DNA of 49,696 nucleotides from Candidatus Methanoperedens nitratireducens (lineage in GTDB: Archaea > Halobacteriota > Methanosarcinia > Methanosarcinales > Methanoperedenaceae): the NCBI RefSeq assembly GCF_000685155.1, contig NZ_JMIY01000007.1, positions 602,499-652,194 of the forward strand, read 5' to 3'. The position numbers and the translations under genes were made by a program. The notes beneath the pieces are model-generated. The model was not told the origin of the DNA. It saw nothing but the letters and a program-made list of their open reading frames with translations, and did not search any database. Position 1 is the stretch's first letter, and every line of letters starts with the position of its first letter. Below are positions 36,579 to 45,478 of this stretch, piece after piece.

Positions 36579-37493
36579 GTGGAGATTAAATTGAGATTAA
36601 CAAAGTATACCCCACTTATAGGCATGGCATTCATGCTGCTGCTTGTCCAGTTGATTGCAATAGCATTGACAAAACCTTTAGATAAAGAAGAATTCAGGGC
36701 ATTTCAAGATCCAGGGGATGTGACTAATGTATTTTACTGGATAGCTATCATCCTGGTTTTCACTGCATTTATACTGGTTGTTATCAGGATGAACAAAAAG
36801 TGGATAATACAGGCGTTTATATTCATTACTGTGGCGTGGACGTTGTATATTGTATTTACAGGCATTTTTACAATATTTTTATCATTGGAAACAACTTTTA
36901 TTCTCTCGATTGTACTTTCAGTAACTTTAACTGGTACCCTATATAAATTCCCTGAATGGTATGTTATTGACATAATTGGATTGTTGATTGGCGCTGGAGC
37001 AGCTACGATTTTTGGAAACTCTCTTGAAATTATTCCAGTGCTTGTATTGCTTATTTTGCTGGCAGTATACGATTATATTGCAGTGTACAGAACAAAACAC
37101 ATGGTAACTCTTGCTGAAGGTATAATGGACCTGAGACTTCCAATATTACTGGTAGTTCCCAAGAAATGGAATTACTCTTTTCTTAGTGAGAAATTTGATA
37201 AAGAAGAACGTGAGGCATTCTTTATGGGCCTGGGGGATGCAGTAATACCAACTGTCCTTGTTGTGTCTGCGATCTCACACCCCATCGTTGAAACAGGTTT
37301 TTATGCATTTCCGCTTATAGGCGCAATCAATATTCCTGCCATTGGTGCCATTATCGGTACGTTCGTGGGGTTCTTTGTGCTCATGGGATTTGTGATGAAG
37401 GGTAAACCCCAGGCAGGGCTTCCTTTTCTCAACGGAGGGGTGATCCTGGGATATATAGTCGGAAGCCTGATTGCAGGTTCACCGCTGCTTTAG
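36579..37493 (+). CDS. presenilin-type (A22) intramembrane aspartyl protease
   Basis: About 300 residues with nine hydrophobic segments and the three active-site signatures of the presenilin/signal-peptide-peptidase family: YD (Asp165 in AVYDYIAVY), GxGD (GLGD, Asp220) and a PAL-like AGLPFLN near residue 281. It probably cleaves transmembrane helices or remnant signal peptides. The start is a GTG at 36579 or, more likely by Shine-Dalgarno spacing, the TTG at 36591 (GGAG 6 bases upstream). It reads into the LarA-like gene. Confidence 0.85.
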   Translation: MEIKLRLTKYTPLIGMAFMLLLVQLIAIALTKPLDKEEFRAFQDPGDVTNVFYWIAIILVFTAFILVVIRMNKKWIIQAFIFITVAWTLYIVFTGIFTIFLSLETTFILSIVLSVTLTGTLYKFPEWYVIDIIGLLIGAGAATIFGNSLEIIPVLVLLILLAVYDYIAVYRTKHMVTLAEGIMDLRLPILLVVPKKWNYSFLSEKFDKEEREAFFMGLGDAVIPTVLVVSAISHPIVETGFYAFPLIGAINIPAIGAIIGTFVGFFVLMGFVMKGKPQAGLPFLNGGVILGYIVGSLIAGSPLL

Positions 37494-37503
37494 TGGGGCA
37501 CTT

Positions 37504-38730
37504 GTGCTGTACCATTTGCCCTACGGGAGTACAGAGATCTCAATCGATATACCCACAAAGTATCAGGTCAGGGTACTGGAACCCAATAATGCAGTGGCAG
37601 TCCCTGATGAAACAAAAGAGATAGAACGAGCACTTAGAGCTCCAATAAATAGTAAGCGTTTATCCAGTATCGCAGGCCCCGGGAAGAGAGCGGTCATAAT
37701 AGTCAGCGATACAACGCGCCCTACACCAACAGCCAGGCTGCTGCCTCCCCTGATCTCTGAATTAAAGGCAGGCGGGATTGAGGATATCACTGTTGTATTT
37801 GGCCTGGGAATCCACAGAAAACAGACAGAGGAGGAAAAAAGAGCCATATTAAAGGAAATGTACGGCAGGGTAAAAAGTATAGAGCATGATATCAATGATT
37901 GCATCTATCTTGGCGAGACAGCAAGAGGCACGCCTGTAGAGATATTTAAGCCTGTTGTGGACGCAGATATCGTGGTATGCACAGGAACCATCGAGTTCCA
38001 TTATTATGCAGGCTACTCAGGCGGAGCAAAATCGATACTCCCTGCAGTTTCATCAAAGAGGAGCATTTATGCAAACCATGCCTTTATGCTTGATCCGGGG
38101 TCGTCTGCGGGAAGGGCTGACAGTCCTGTTAGAGAGGATATTGAAGAGGCCGCTGAAATTCTGGGCATTGATTTTATCCTTAATGTGGTATTGAACGATA
38201 GAAAAGAAATAGTCTTTGCAGCAGCCGGGGATTACATAGATGCACACAGGGAAGGTGTAGCTTTTCTTGACAGGGTATCCCGTACCGAGGTTGAGCCCGC
38301 TGATATTCTAATAGTCTCACCCGGCGGCTGGCCGAAGGATATCAATATATTCCAGTCTCATAAAGCACTTGAACATGCCAGGAACGCGGTCAGGGAAGGG
38401 GGTTCGGTCATCCTTGTTGCAGAATGCAGGGAAGGTTACGGGAACCCTGTGTTTGAGGAATGGCTTAATTTTAATAGAGATGAGGCAATCAGGCGATTTA
38501 GATCTGGATTTGTTATGGGCGGCCACAAAGCAGCCCTTATTGCAGCCTTGGCAAAGAGAGTTGATCTGTACCTGGTCTCTTCTCTGCCGGATGATATGGT
38601 CAGAAGAGCATATTTTATTCCTGCAACTTTAGAAGATGCCCTGGAGACGGCGCTTCGAAAGCACAGTGATAATGCAAGAATTATTGTGATGCCGTATGGC
38701 GGCTCCATGCTGGCTACAGGGCGCCTGTAG
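37504..38730 (+). CDS. LarA-family (nickel-dependent lactate racemase-like) protein
   Basis: About 408 residues of the LarA/DUF2088 family. Visible are VSDTTRPTP, GLGIHRKQT, EFHYYAGYSGGAKSILPA and YANHAFM, which supply the histidines and lysine that hold the nickel-pincer cofactor in LarA. Founding members racemise lactate; relatives racemise or epimerise other 2-hydroxyacids, so the substrate is open. No larB, larC or larE is in the window. An upstream ATG at 37471 would overlap the protease gene; the GTG at 37504 begins just before the conserved LPYG motif and is preferred. Confidence 0.85.
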   Translation: MLYHLPYGSTEISIDIPTKYQVRVLEPNNAVAVPDETKEIERALRAPINSKRLSSIAGPGKRAVIIVSDTTRPTPTARLLPPLISELKAGGIEDITVVFGLGIHRKQTEEEKRAILKEMYGRVKSIEHDINDCIYLGETARGTPVEIFKPVVDADIVVCTGTIEFHYYAGYSGGAKSILPAVSSKRSIYANHAFMLDPGSSAGRADSPVREDIEEAAEILGIDFILNVVLNDRKEIVFAAAGDYIDAHREGVAFLDRVSRTEVEPADILIVSPGGWPKDINIFQSHKALEHARNAVREGGSVILVAECREGYGNPVFEEWLNFNRDEAIRRFRSGFVMGGHKAALIAALAKRVDLYLVSSLPDDMVRRAYFIPATLEDALETALRKHSDNARIIVMPYGGSMLATGRL

Positions 38731-38797
38731 CGTTCAGCAGTGATCTGATCAGAAAATTATATCTATGATAGATTCTTATTGATTTAAGGTGATATTA

Positions 38798-38872
38798 ATG
38801 GGCGGCGTAATCGGTCCAGTAGAAATGGAAAAAATCAAGAAAAAACGCGAGAGTAAGAAGAAAAGCAAGTAG
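38798..38872 (+). CDS. 24-residue basic small protein
   Basis: A tiny ORF: MGGVIGPVEMEKIKKK, then a lysine-rich tail. AAGGTGAT ends 4 bases before the ATG, an excellent Shine-Dalgarno match. The frame lies in the otherwise empty gap between the LarA-like and zinc-ribbon genes. The hydrophobic start with a strongly basic end suggests RNA or ribosome binding, but this is inference. No homologue is known to me; the good start site is the only support. Confidence 0.45.
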   Translation: MGGVIGPVEMEKIKKKRESKKKSK

Positions 38873-38955
38873 ATCCATTTAATTTACTTGCATTTTCATT
38901 TTTTATATCAATTTCTACAAAATATCAAAGACAGATCAGAGACAGGGTGATATAC

Positions 38956-39291
38956 TTGGAAGAACCCAAAAAAAAGAAGACAGAGTTCAAACTTACCGCT
39001 GTGGATAGATATAACAAAGTCATTGAAGTCATCGTTCATGAGTGCCTGGATTGTAGAGAACTGGTTCCCAAAGTGGGTGACTGCCCGCAGTGCGGCACAG
39101 CCTATAAACACACAAGGACAGTGGAGGATTTCAAGACAGGCTTCCTGCATTATATTTTTGAATGCAACGGCTGCCCTGCAGAAGAGCGAAAAGCTCAAAA
39201 GATCATCAAATTCACAGAAGTGGTTGATGAGAGCAGGCTGAATATAAGGAAAAATCTTGCAGATGATTTCTTAAAATCCGGGGGATACTGA
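38956..39291 (+). CDS. zinc-ribbon protein
   Basis: About 111 residues. A zinc ribbon is formed by CLDC and CPQC (about residues 31-48), and a further CNGC lies near 71. The rest is charged and partly helical. GGGTGAT lies 4 bases before the TTG at 38956, so I prefer TTG to the GTG at 38947, which is part of that site. Possibly co-transcribed with the 24-residue ORF. The family is archaeal and uncharacterised as far as I can tell. Confidence 0.65.
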   Translation: MEEPKKKKTEFKLTAVDRYNKVIEVIVHECLDCRELVPKVGDCPQCGTAYKHTRTVEDFKTGFLHYIFECNGCPAEERKAQKIIKFTEVVDESRLNIRKNLADDFLKSGGY

Positions 39292-39318
39292 ACCACGTTC
39301 AATGCACAGGAAAATAGT

Positions 39319-39387
39319 ATAGTGGGCAGTATGGATAGGATAGGAGGTGGTGAAAATGGTTAAAAAAGATTTTTTCCTGCCCACTAT
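39319..39387 (+). other. inverted repeat enclosing a strong ribosome site and a 17-codon ORF
   Basis: ATAGTGGGCAG (39319-39329) and CTGCCCACTAT (39377-39387) are perfect 11-bp arms. The 47-base loop holds GGAGGTGGTG and, 4 bases later, an ATG (39356) opening a 17-codon frame with two cysteines that ends at 39409. This could be a structured small RNA, a translation-controlled leader peptide, or a terminator between the convergent genes. Which is right cannot be told from sequence. Confidence 0.4.
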
Positions 39388-39449
39388 TTGTTCGTATATA
39401 TGCGAATAAAGTATTTAAAGCTAACTGATGTATATTTTTCTATATGCTG

Positions 39450-40472
39450 CTAGCCTGCTGCCTTCCTCTTCACCTTCTCAACTTCCCTGAGTATCGTCTC
39501 AATCCCGCCTTTAACAAGCGCCTCGAACTTCTCACCCCGCATACTTGCCCTGTTCAGGGTCTCACCAAGCTCTAAGGGAAGTGCGATATCAACCCAGTTA
39601 TCGCGCACCCTGTGAAGTACAGGCATTTGAAGGATTTCCTGCGCTTTCTCATTCACAAGGGATGCTGTCTCACCGTCTTTGAACCTGACAGGTACATGCA
39701 GGGTAAGCGATGTGATTTTACCTTCTTTATCCTTCGGGGTGTATAATCTTACGATCTCAGATCCAAAGCGGCCAAAGAACTGGTCAGTACCTTTTCCGAA
39801 CCCGATTCTCTCTATGGCTGCTACTGCATTCTTGGGAATATCGTCCATTATACAGCCGCACAGCGCGCTTGTGATCTCCTTCTCCTCCGTACTCTCTGAT
39901 ATGCGGATGAAATCATCAAGTGGAAAGCCCATTACTATCTCCTCATCCCGGTACCCGGAGAACATCCTGGCGCCGTTGCAGAGTAAAGACAAATTCACTT
40001 TTTTCTCCAGATATGGTATTGCAGTACACTCACCGCACACAGCGAATTCGCCTTTGAATTTTACCTCAACTGGCTGTTTCTCATGTAACTGGGCCAGTAC
40101 AGTCGAGATACGCATTATCTTGCGCGGATTTCCCACGATTATTACAACATCGGGTTTTTTCTCTGTTCTCTCAAGAGGTGAGACGCTCACAAGCTTTGTG
40201 TTCGCAGGTCTTATCCTGGGATATACCTCTCCGTATGAGGGTTCAGTGAACCCGAGCGCAAGTTCCCCGCTTGTGCATGTAAGTTCCTCAACACTGAACA
40301 CAAAGCTCTCCCCGTATACCGCGCTTCGCCTTACCATTTCGCAGAACCGCATTGGCTGTGTACTGGTCTTTTGCTCGGAGTGTTCGCTTATGATCCTGAC
40401 CGCCACAGGCGATGAGGGCAGCTCAAAAAATTTCCTGAATTTAATAGATACTTCTGCATACTTCATGGTCAA
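39450..40472 (-). CDS. DUF169 protein coupled to SepCysS
   Basis: A 340-residue cytoplasmic protein of the DUF169 (COG2043) type in its first about 240 residues, with cysteines in MRFCEMVRRS, ELTCTSGELALGF, VCGECTAIPY, LLCNGARMF and ALCGCIMDD that could bind an Fe-S cluster or take part in thiol chemistry. A further about 90-residue C-terminal piece (SLTLHVPVRFKDGETASLVN onwards) follows. The gene overlaps the end of the SepCysS gene by 4 bp, so the two are translationally coupled. Function unknown; a link to sulfur transfer or cysteine formation is inference. Confidence 0.75.
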   Translation of the reverse strand: MTMKYAEVSIKFRKFFELPSSPVAVRIISEHSEQKTSTQPMRFCEMVRRSAVYGESFVFSVEELTCTSGELALGFTEPSYGEVYPRIRPANTKLVSVSPLERTEKKPDVVIIVGNPRKIMRISTVLAQLHEKQPVEVKFKGEFAVCGECTAIPYLEKKVNLSLLCNGARMFSGYRDEEIVMGFPLDDFIRISESTEEKEITSALCGCIMDDIPKNAVAAIERIGFGKGTDQFFGRFGSEIVRLYTPKDKEGKITSLTLHVPVRFKDGETASLVNEKAQEILQMPVLHRVRDNWVDIALPLELGETLNRASMRGEKFEALVKGGIETILREVEKVKRKAAG

Positions 40473-41671
40473 TCCTCAATCTTTATCCCGTTCTCTCTAG
40501 CAATATCCCTGAAGGCATCTGCTACGTATTTAACCTGTTCCCATTTCAAACCGTACGTATTAATCTTAAAATTTTTGCTCATGCCAGGATGAAGACCGAC
40601 TATCTTTCTCTTCTTAAGCTCATGGTATAAGAAATACCCCCTTCGCTTATCCTTCTCTGCTATCTCATGCAGGGGCAGGCTCTCAATGTTCATAAGGGTG
40701 TGCTGCTTTGGTTTTGCACCCATCTGATGAAAGCCCTCGATCTTCTCTATCTCTTTTACGAAATACTGCGCTTTCCTGATCTCTTCATCCCAGTGCCTCA
40801 CCCGCTCAACGACAGCAGGGAATGATGCCATGAGCGTTGCTACAGGCGCACCGAACACTGGAGAGCATCCGAACAGTGCAACCTCTTTTTTAGTAAATCC
40901 CCTGCCGCTCCAGTCTCCCCGTACTGTTGACTTATTAAATAACCTGCTCGTCCATTCGTATGTTGTGGCAAGTACACCTATCGGGGCTGAGGCAGCCCAG
41001 CTCTTGTGCCCTGAGCCGCACAGGAAATCCACATGCAGCTTTTTACCGTCTACAGGCATTATGCCTGATGAATATGCGGTATTCAGCAGGAAAGGAACGC
41101 CGTATTCCCTGCATATCCTTCCCACTTTTTCTGCATCAGCCAGGTTCCCGTACCTGTAATCCACATGCGTAAGTATGGCCATAGCCGGGAGTTTTCCTGT
41201 CTTTTGCTCCACTTCCTCGAACTTCCTTGCATAGCCATCGGTATCGATCTCAAAGTTGGGATAGCCGTTATGCGGTACTTCGACTATATTTAACTGGTTC
41301 GCCTCTGCTGCAAGATATGATGTGTAATGCGCCAGGGAATCGAGTACCACAGTATCGCCGGGCTCGCATACCATATGCATGGCAGCCCATTTCGCATGAC
41401 GGCAGCCTGCTGTGAACCTGACATCATCCATATTCAGGAACTCTGCCACATCCTGTGTAAAATCATGAACAGGCGGGTTATCTACAAGATCCACTCTTGC
41501 CTCAAAGCAGTAATCGCATACTGAATAGCCGTCGCCGAACTCAAGAAGTGCCTTGCGGGCTTCTGCTGTCAGGATGCCGCCGCGCTGGATAGGATGTACG
41601 TTGATGTATGTATCTGAGATACCTCTTGTGATATTTTTATATTTTTTAAGGTCACCCATGCTAGTTCTCAC
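40469..41671 (-). CDS. pscS: O-phosphoseryl-tRNA(Cys):Cys-tRNA synthase SepCysS
   Basis: PLP enzyme that turns Sep-tRNA(Cys) into Cys-tRNA(Cys), the indirect cysteine route of many methanogens. About 400 residues. The N-terminal HPIQRGGIL motif, the essential cysteine pair Cys52/Cys55 (YSVCDYC), PLP lysine Lys223 (GSGHKSW) and the third catalytic cysteine Cys269 (ALFGCSP) are all present. The start may be GTG 41671 or ATG 41659. SepRS is not in the window. It is followed by the overlapping DUF169 gene. Confidence 0.95.
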   Translation of the reverse strand: MRTSMGDLKKYKNITRGISDTYINVHPIQRGGILTAEARKALLEFGDGYSVCDYCFEARVDLVDNPPVHDFTQDVAEFLNMDDVRFTAGCRHAKWAAMHMVCEPGDTVVLDSLAHYTSYLAAEANQLNIVEVPHNGYPNFEIDTDGYARKFEEVEQKTGKLPAMAILTHVDYRYGNLADAEKVGRICREYGVPFLLNTAYSSGIMPVDGKKLHVDFLCGSGHKSWAASAPIGVLATTYEWTSRLFNKSTVRGDWSGRGFTKKEVALFGCSPVFGAPVATLMASFPAVVERVRHWDEEIRKAQYFVKEIEKIEGFHQMGAKPKQHTLMNIESLPLHEIAEKDKRRGYFLYHELKKRKIVGLHPGMSKNFKINTYGLKWEQVKYVADAFRDIARENGIKIED

Positions 41672-41776
41672 TTAATTTGATGATGCTCAAAGAGTTTCTT
41701 AATTAACTTATAATTAATGGAAAAGGCAAGAAATTAGACCTAATGCCTATCAGAAAAATAGAAGAAACCAGATTGA

Positions 41777-42847
41777 TCAGGGGATTATCTCACACCCGTT
41801 ATTGAACTCTGGATAGTATAATGCATCTTTCTCTATAACCCTGCTATCGATCAGTTCTCTGATAAGCGGTGCAGCAGCCTCTAATTCCTGCGCAAGATGC
41901 CTGACAGTAGAACAGATCAGAGCATATCCATTTTTCCTGAGCATATCCTGCGCATGGTTCACAAAAAGACACCGTCCTCCGCAGATATGGAAGATATCGC
42001 ATGATATGCACGGCTCACCCACGAGTACCCTGTTGCAGAGGGACACGGGAGTATCAGAGATCGATCCCACGACCGAGAAATCAAAATCAATAGAGACCGG
42101 GCATGCAGAGATCCTGCCGTCAGGCATTACAGCAAAAAAATCAATACCTGAGCCGCATCGAAGGCGCGATTGCGTTCCATTCAGCAGTGAATTCATAACA
42201 CCAGTAAATGGGACAATCCCGGGAACATGATGAGTGCGCTCCATCTCTTCTATCCACCACCCAACAAGCAAGGATATATCTGTGTTGTATGATTGAATCC
42301 ACTCCTCTAATCCGGGTTCTGCGCCCTCCCAGAACATCTCAAACCCGAGCTGCCAGTGGATATGATCAAAAGCCCCACATTCTGCAAGATGTAATACGTT
42401 CTCATAGATATCCGTACCCTGTGGAACGGTCATCCTGGCTACCAGATCGCCCGAAAAGCCATTTTGCCTTATCAGCTTAATATTTCGCATTACCCTGTCA
42501 TATACGCCTTCACCTCTGTTTCGGTCTGTCACATCCTTTTTACCGTCGATCGAGACCAGGATGGAATGGAATTTTTTTAAATACTGCGGCTCTATTCTGT
42601 CCAGAAATAAGCCGTTCGTCTGGATAACGTAGCGCCCGGGTACTGCATCCATTATTTTTTTCATGGTTTCGATCCGCAGAAGAGGCTCCCCTCCATAGAA
42701 CTCAATAGCAGGCGCTTCGTCCCTGGACAGGAACGATTTCAGATCCGAGATAGAGTACTGAATCTCCTTTGGAGGAGAATCGCTCCCGCCTCCGCAGTAG
42801 CTACAGTTCAGGTTACATTCTTTTGTAAGGATTATATGGTAATGCAT
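41777..42847 (-). CDS. SPASM-type radical SAM enzyme, putative peptide modifier
   Basis: A 356-residue radical SAM protein. The cluster motif CNLNCSYC is at residues 11-18, followed by EFYGGEPLL and the barrel. The C-terminal SPASM-like region has CGSG, CPVS and then CISCDIFHICGGRC for auxiliary Fe-S clusters. This layout is that of archaeal peptide-modifying enzymes of the AF1577-like group. I searched the flanking 100-180 bp by eye and saw no convincing precursor peptide. It stands alone between SepCysS and the divergent NfnA-like gene. Confidence 0.85.
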   Translation of the reverse strand: MHYHIILTKECNLNCSYCGGGSDSPPKEIQYSISDLKSFLSRDEAPAIEFYGGEPLLRIETMKKIMDAVPGRYVIQTNGLFLDRIEPQYLKKFHSILVSIDGKKDVTDRNRGEGVYDRVMRNIKLIRQNGFSGDLVARMTVPQGTDIYENVLHLAECGAFDHIHWQLGFEMFWEGAEPGLEEWIQSYNTDISLLVGWWIEEMERTHHVPGIVPFTGVMNSLLNGTQSRLRCGSGIDFFAVMPDGRISACPVSIDFDFSVVGSISDTPVSLCNRVLVGEPCISCDIFHICGGRCLFVNHAQDMLRKNGYALICSTVRHLAQELEAAAPLIRELIDSRVIEKDALYYPEFNNGCEIIP

Positions 42848-42990
42848 GAACCGATCATCCCGGGCAGGAATAGAAGATCAACATATTTAAATATATGAGT
42901 GGATTTTTCTCCTGCAAAGGATCTTGGAGAAAAAACGCAAACGGGTTAATGAATACTAACAACAATATAAATACTGTAAAACCAATACCT

Positions 42991-43000
42991 TTTTATATCA
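42991..43000 (+). promoter_or_regulatory. TATA box of the nfnAB-like operon
   Basis: TTTTATATCA lies about 35 bp before the ATG of the NfnA-like gene, so transcription should start near 43020. The sequence before it (AACCAATACC) is only weakly BRE-like. A single conventional archaeal promoter for the two flavoprotein genes. Confidence 0.5.
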
Positions 43001-43030
43001 AACCTCATTTAAGAGCATCGAGATGAGTTT

Positions 43031-43876
43031 ATGCCATTTGAGATTTTAGAAAAACAAGAACTTGTTCCTACAATCTACCTGATGAAGATCAGCGCACCGC
43101 GCGTTGCTAAAAAAGCACAGCCAGGACAGTTTGTCATACTCAGGATCAATGAGAAAGGGGAGAGGATACCTCTCACGATTGCGGATTTTGACAGGGAGGA
43201 AGGTACGATCACCATGATCTTCCAGACAGTAGGCAAAACTACAGCACATCTTGCATCCTTGAGGGCCGGGGATGAGCTTCTGAATTTTATCGGGCCGCTG
43301 GGAAACCCGGCACACATACAGAAAGAAGGAACCGTGGTACTGGTAGGGGGAGGCGTGGGAGTAGCGCCGATCTTTCCTCAGACTCGGGCTTTTTATGAAG
43401 CCGGGAACAGGGTAATCTCCATTATAGGAGCAAGGAGTGCAAATCTTCTCTTATGGGAGGATAGAATGCGGGCAGTCAGTCACGAGTTATATATCACAAC
43501 TGATGACGGAACAAAAGGCCATCACGGCTTTGTAACAGACATAGTCAAGAGACTTCTTGAAGATGGGGTAAATATAGATAGAGTAGTTGCCATCGGCCCG
43601 CCTGTAATGATGCGGGCTGTTGCAGGCGTGACAAGACCTTTTAATGTCAAGACAATCGTCAGCCTGAACTCCATCATGGTGGACGGTACAGGGATGTGCG
43701 GGGCATGCAGGGTGCTTGTAGGCAACGAGACAAAGTTCGCATGCGTTGATGGGTCTGAATTCGATGCCCATCTTGTGGATTTCACACTGCTCATGAACAG
43801 GCTTGCTGTGTATCAGCCTGAGGAGAAGATCGCACTTGAGAGGTATAAATGCGAGAGGGAGGGATGCCTGTGCTAG
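43031..43876 (+). CDS. NADH/ferredoxin-NADP oxidoreductase small subunit (NfnA/SudB type)
   Basis: A 281-residue flavoprotein. The FAD-binding barrel carries RIPLTIADF, the NAD(P) fold has VVLVGGGVGVAPIFP, and the C-terminal [2Fe-2S] site reads DGTGMCGACRV with FACVDG. With the next gene it forms the two-subunit enzyme known as NfnAB, or sulfide dehydrogenase SudBA, which moves electrons between ferredoxin, NADH and NADPH. Whether it bifurcates electrons or reduces polysulfide here is not decided by sequence. It overlaps the next gene by 13 bp. Confidence 0.9.
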   Translation: MPFEILEKQELVPTIYLMKISAPRVAKKAQPGQFVILRINEKGERIPLTIADFDREEGTITMIFQTVGKTTAHLASLRAGDELLNFIGPLGNPAHIQKEGTVVLVGGGVGVAPIFPQTRAFYEAGNRVISIIGARSANLLLWEDRMRAVSHELYITTDDGTKGHHGFVTDIVKRLLEDGVNIDRVVAIGPPVMMRAVAGVTRPFNVKTIVSLNSIMVDGTGMCGACRVLVGNETKFACVDGSEFDAHLVDFTLLMNRLAVYQPEEKIALERYKCEREGCLC

Positions 43877-45237
43877 AGCGCCAGAAGATGCCGGCCCAGG
43901 ATGCAGGGGAACGCATTACCAATTTTAATGAGGTAGCCCTTGGTCTTACTGAGAAGCAGGTTATCGAGGAGGCAAAGCGCTGTCTCCAGTGCAAGAAACC
44001 GCAGTGCATGAAAGGATGCCCTGTTGAGGTAAAGATACCTGCTTTCTTAAAGTACGTGGCAGAGGGTGATTTTGATAATGCGATAAAGGAGATAAAGGTG
44101 GATAATGCACTTCCTGCGATCTGCGGACGTGTATGCCCACAGGAGACGCAGTGTGAGCAGGCCTGCATATTAAGTAAAAAGGGGGCATCGGTTGCCATAG
44201 GATACCTTGAGCGTTTTGTGGCAGATCATGAGCGAAATAAAGGAGTGGAAGCCCCTCATCTGCCAGAACCTACAGGAAAGAAGGTCGCTGTAGTGGGCTC
44301 TGGACCTGCAGGACTAACAGCCGCAGCAGATCTTGCGAGAATGGGTCATTCTGTTACGATCTTTGAAGCGCTCCATGAGGCAGGGGGCGTTCTTATATAC
44401 GGCATCCCTGAGTTCAGGCTTCCCAAGGAGATCGTACGTGCTGAGGTTGAATACGTAAAGCGGCTTGGAGTTACAATACTTCTTGATTCGGTCATAGGAA
44501 AAATAGAGACAGTGGATGATCTTCTATCCGGGTTTGATGCCGTGTTCCTTGGAACAGGCGCAGGCCTGCCATCTTTCCTTAAGATCGATGGTGAGAACCT
44601 GAGCGGCGTGTATTCTGCCAACGAGTTCCTGACCCGCGTGAACCTGATGAAATCATACAGATTCCCTGATTATGATACACCAATCAGGAAGGGAAAGCAT
44701 GTGGTTGTTGTAGGCGGAGGCAATGTTGCCATGGACTCGGCAAGATGCGCCCTGCGGCTCGGGGCTGATGAGGTAACTGTTGTTTACAGGCGCAGTGAAG
44801 AGGAGATGCCTGCCAGGGCAGAGGAGATCGAACATGCAAAAGAAGAAGGCATTAAGTTTCGGCTACTCACAAACCCTGTCAGGATCATCGGTGACGGGAA
44901 GAACTGGGTCACCCATGTGGAGTGCATAAACATGGTATTATGTGAGCCTGATTCATCAGGCAGGTGCAGGCCCATGCCGTTAGCAGGGACAGAACATATG
45001 ATAGAGTCAGATGTGGTTATAATTGCCATAGGAACATCACCCAATCCCCTCGTTCCGCGCACAACACAGGGACTTGAGATCACAAAGCACGGAACGATAA
45101 TAGCAAAAGAGGACGGCGCAACCACCAAAAAAGGTGTCTATGCTGGCGGAGATGCGGTCACAGGCTCGGCCACAGTGATAAGCGCTATGGGAGCAGGCAA
45201 AAAAGCAGCACGGGCTATAGATGAGCATTTGAAATAA
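43864..45237 (+). CDS. NADPH-dependent oxidoreductase large subunit (NfnB/SudA, GltD-like)
   Basis: About 457 residues. Two N-terminal [4Fe-4S] sites are formed by CLQCKKPQCMKGCPVE and CGRVCPQETQCEQAC. Then come the FAD fold KKVAVVGSGPAGLTAAADLA and the NADPH fold KHVVVVGGGNVAMDSA, and the C-terminal FAD part GVYAGGDAVTGSATV. The start is the ATG at 43864 with GAGGGAGGG before it, rather than an upstream ATG at 43849. The family resembles the glutamate synthase small subunit; the preceding NfnA-like partner makes the Nfn/Sud assignment. Confidence 0.9.
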   Translation: MPVLERQKMPAQDAGERITNFNEVALGLTEKQVIEEAKRCLQCKKPQCMKGCPVEVKIPAFLKYVAEGDFDNAIKEIKVDNALPAICGRVCPQETQCEQACILSKKGASVAIGYLERFVADHERNKGVEAPHLPEPTGKKVAVVGSGPAGLTAAADLARMGHSVTIFEALHEAGGVLIYGIPEFRLPKEIVRAEVEYVKRLGVTILLDSVIGKIETVDDLLSGFDAVFLGTGAGLPSFLKIDGENLSGVYSANEFLTRVNLMKSYRFPDYDTPIRKGKHVVVVGGGNVAMDSARCALRLGADEVTVVYRRSEEEMPARAEEIEHAKEEGIKFRLLTNPVRIIGDGKNWVTHVECINMVLCEPDSSGRCRPMPLAGTEHMIESDVVIIAIGTSPNPLVPRTTQGLEITKHGTIIAKEDGATTKKGVYAGGDAVTGSATVISAMGAGKKAARAIDEHLK

Positions 45238-45287
45238 TAAACCGCAGATACTTTATAGTCTTCTGCATAACATCTGCTAATGGTATA

Positions 45288-45354
45288 TAAACCACAGAGT
45301 ACGCAGAGAGCACAGAGTTGTAATAGTTCTCTGTGTCCTCTGTGCTCTGGTATT
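45288..45354. repeat. REP-like imperfect hairpin of CACAGAG units
   Basis: ACCACAGAGTACGCAGAGAG with CACAGAG forms an imperfect inverted repeat with CTCTGTG-TC-CTCTGTGCTCTGGTA about 11 bases downstream. Similar ACCACAGAG-type hairpins are scattered in many archaeal and bacterial genomes between genes. It lies just after the NfnB-like gene and may also act as a transcript end. Confidence 0.5.
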
Positions 45355-45478
45355 AAAAAGTCTGTTACAGATGCTCTTTCATGTTCATTTATGAATTACA
45401 GTTCATAGTCGACTCTGTGGTTGATTCTCCTTGTTTGCGCTCATTTTAATTATGCAAAATACTATTGTGAACTGGAAC

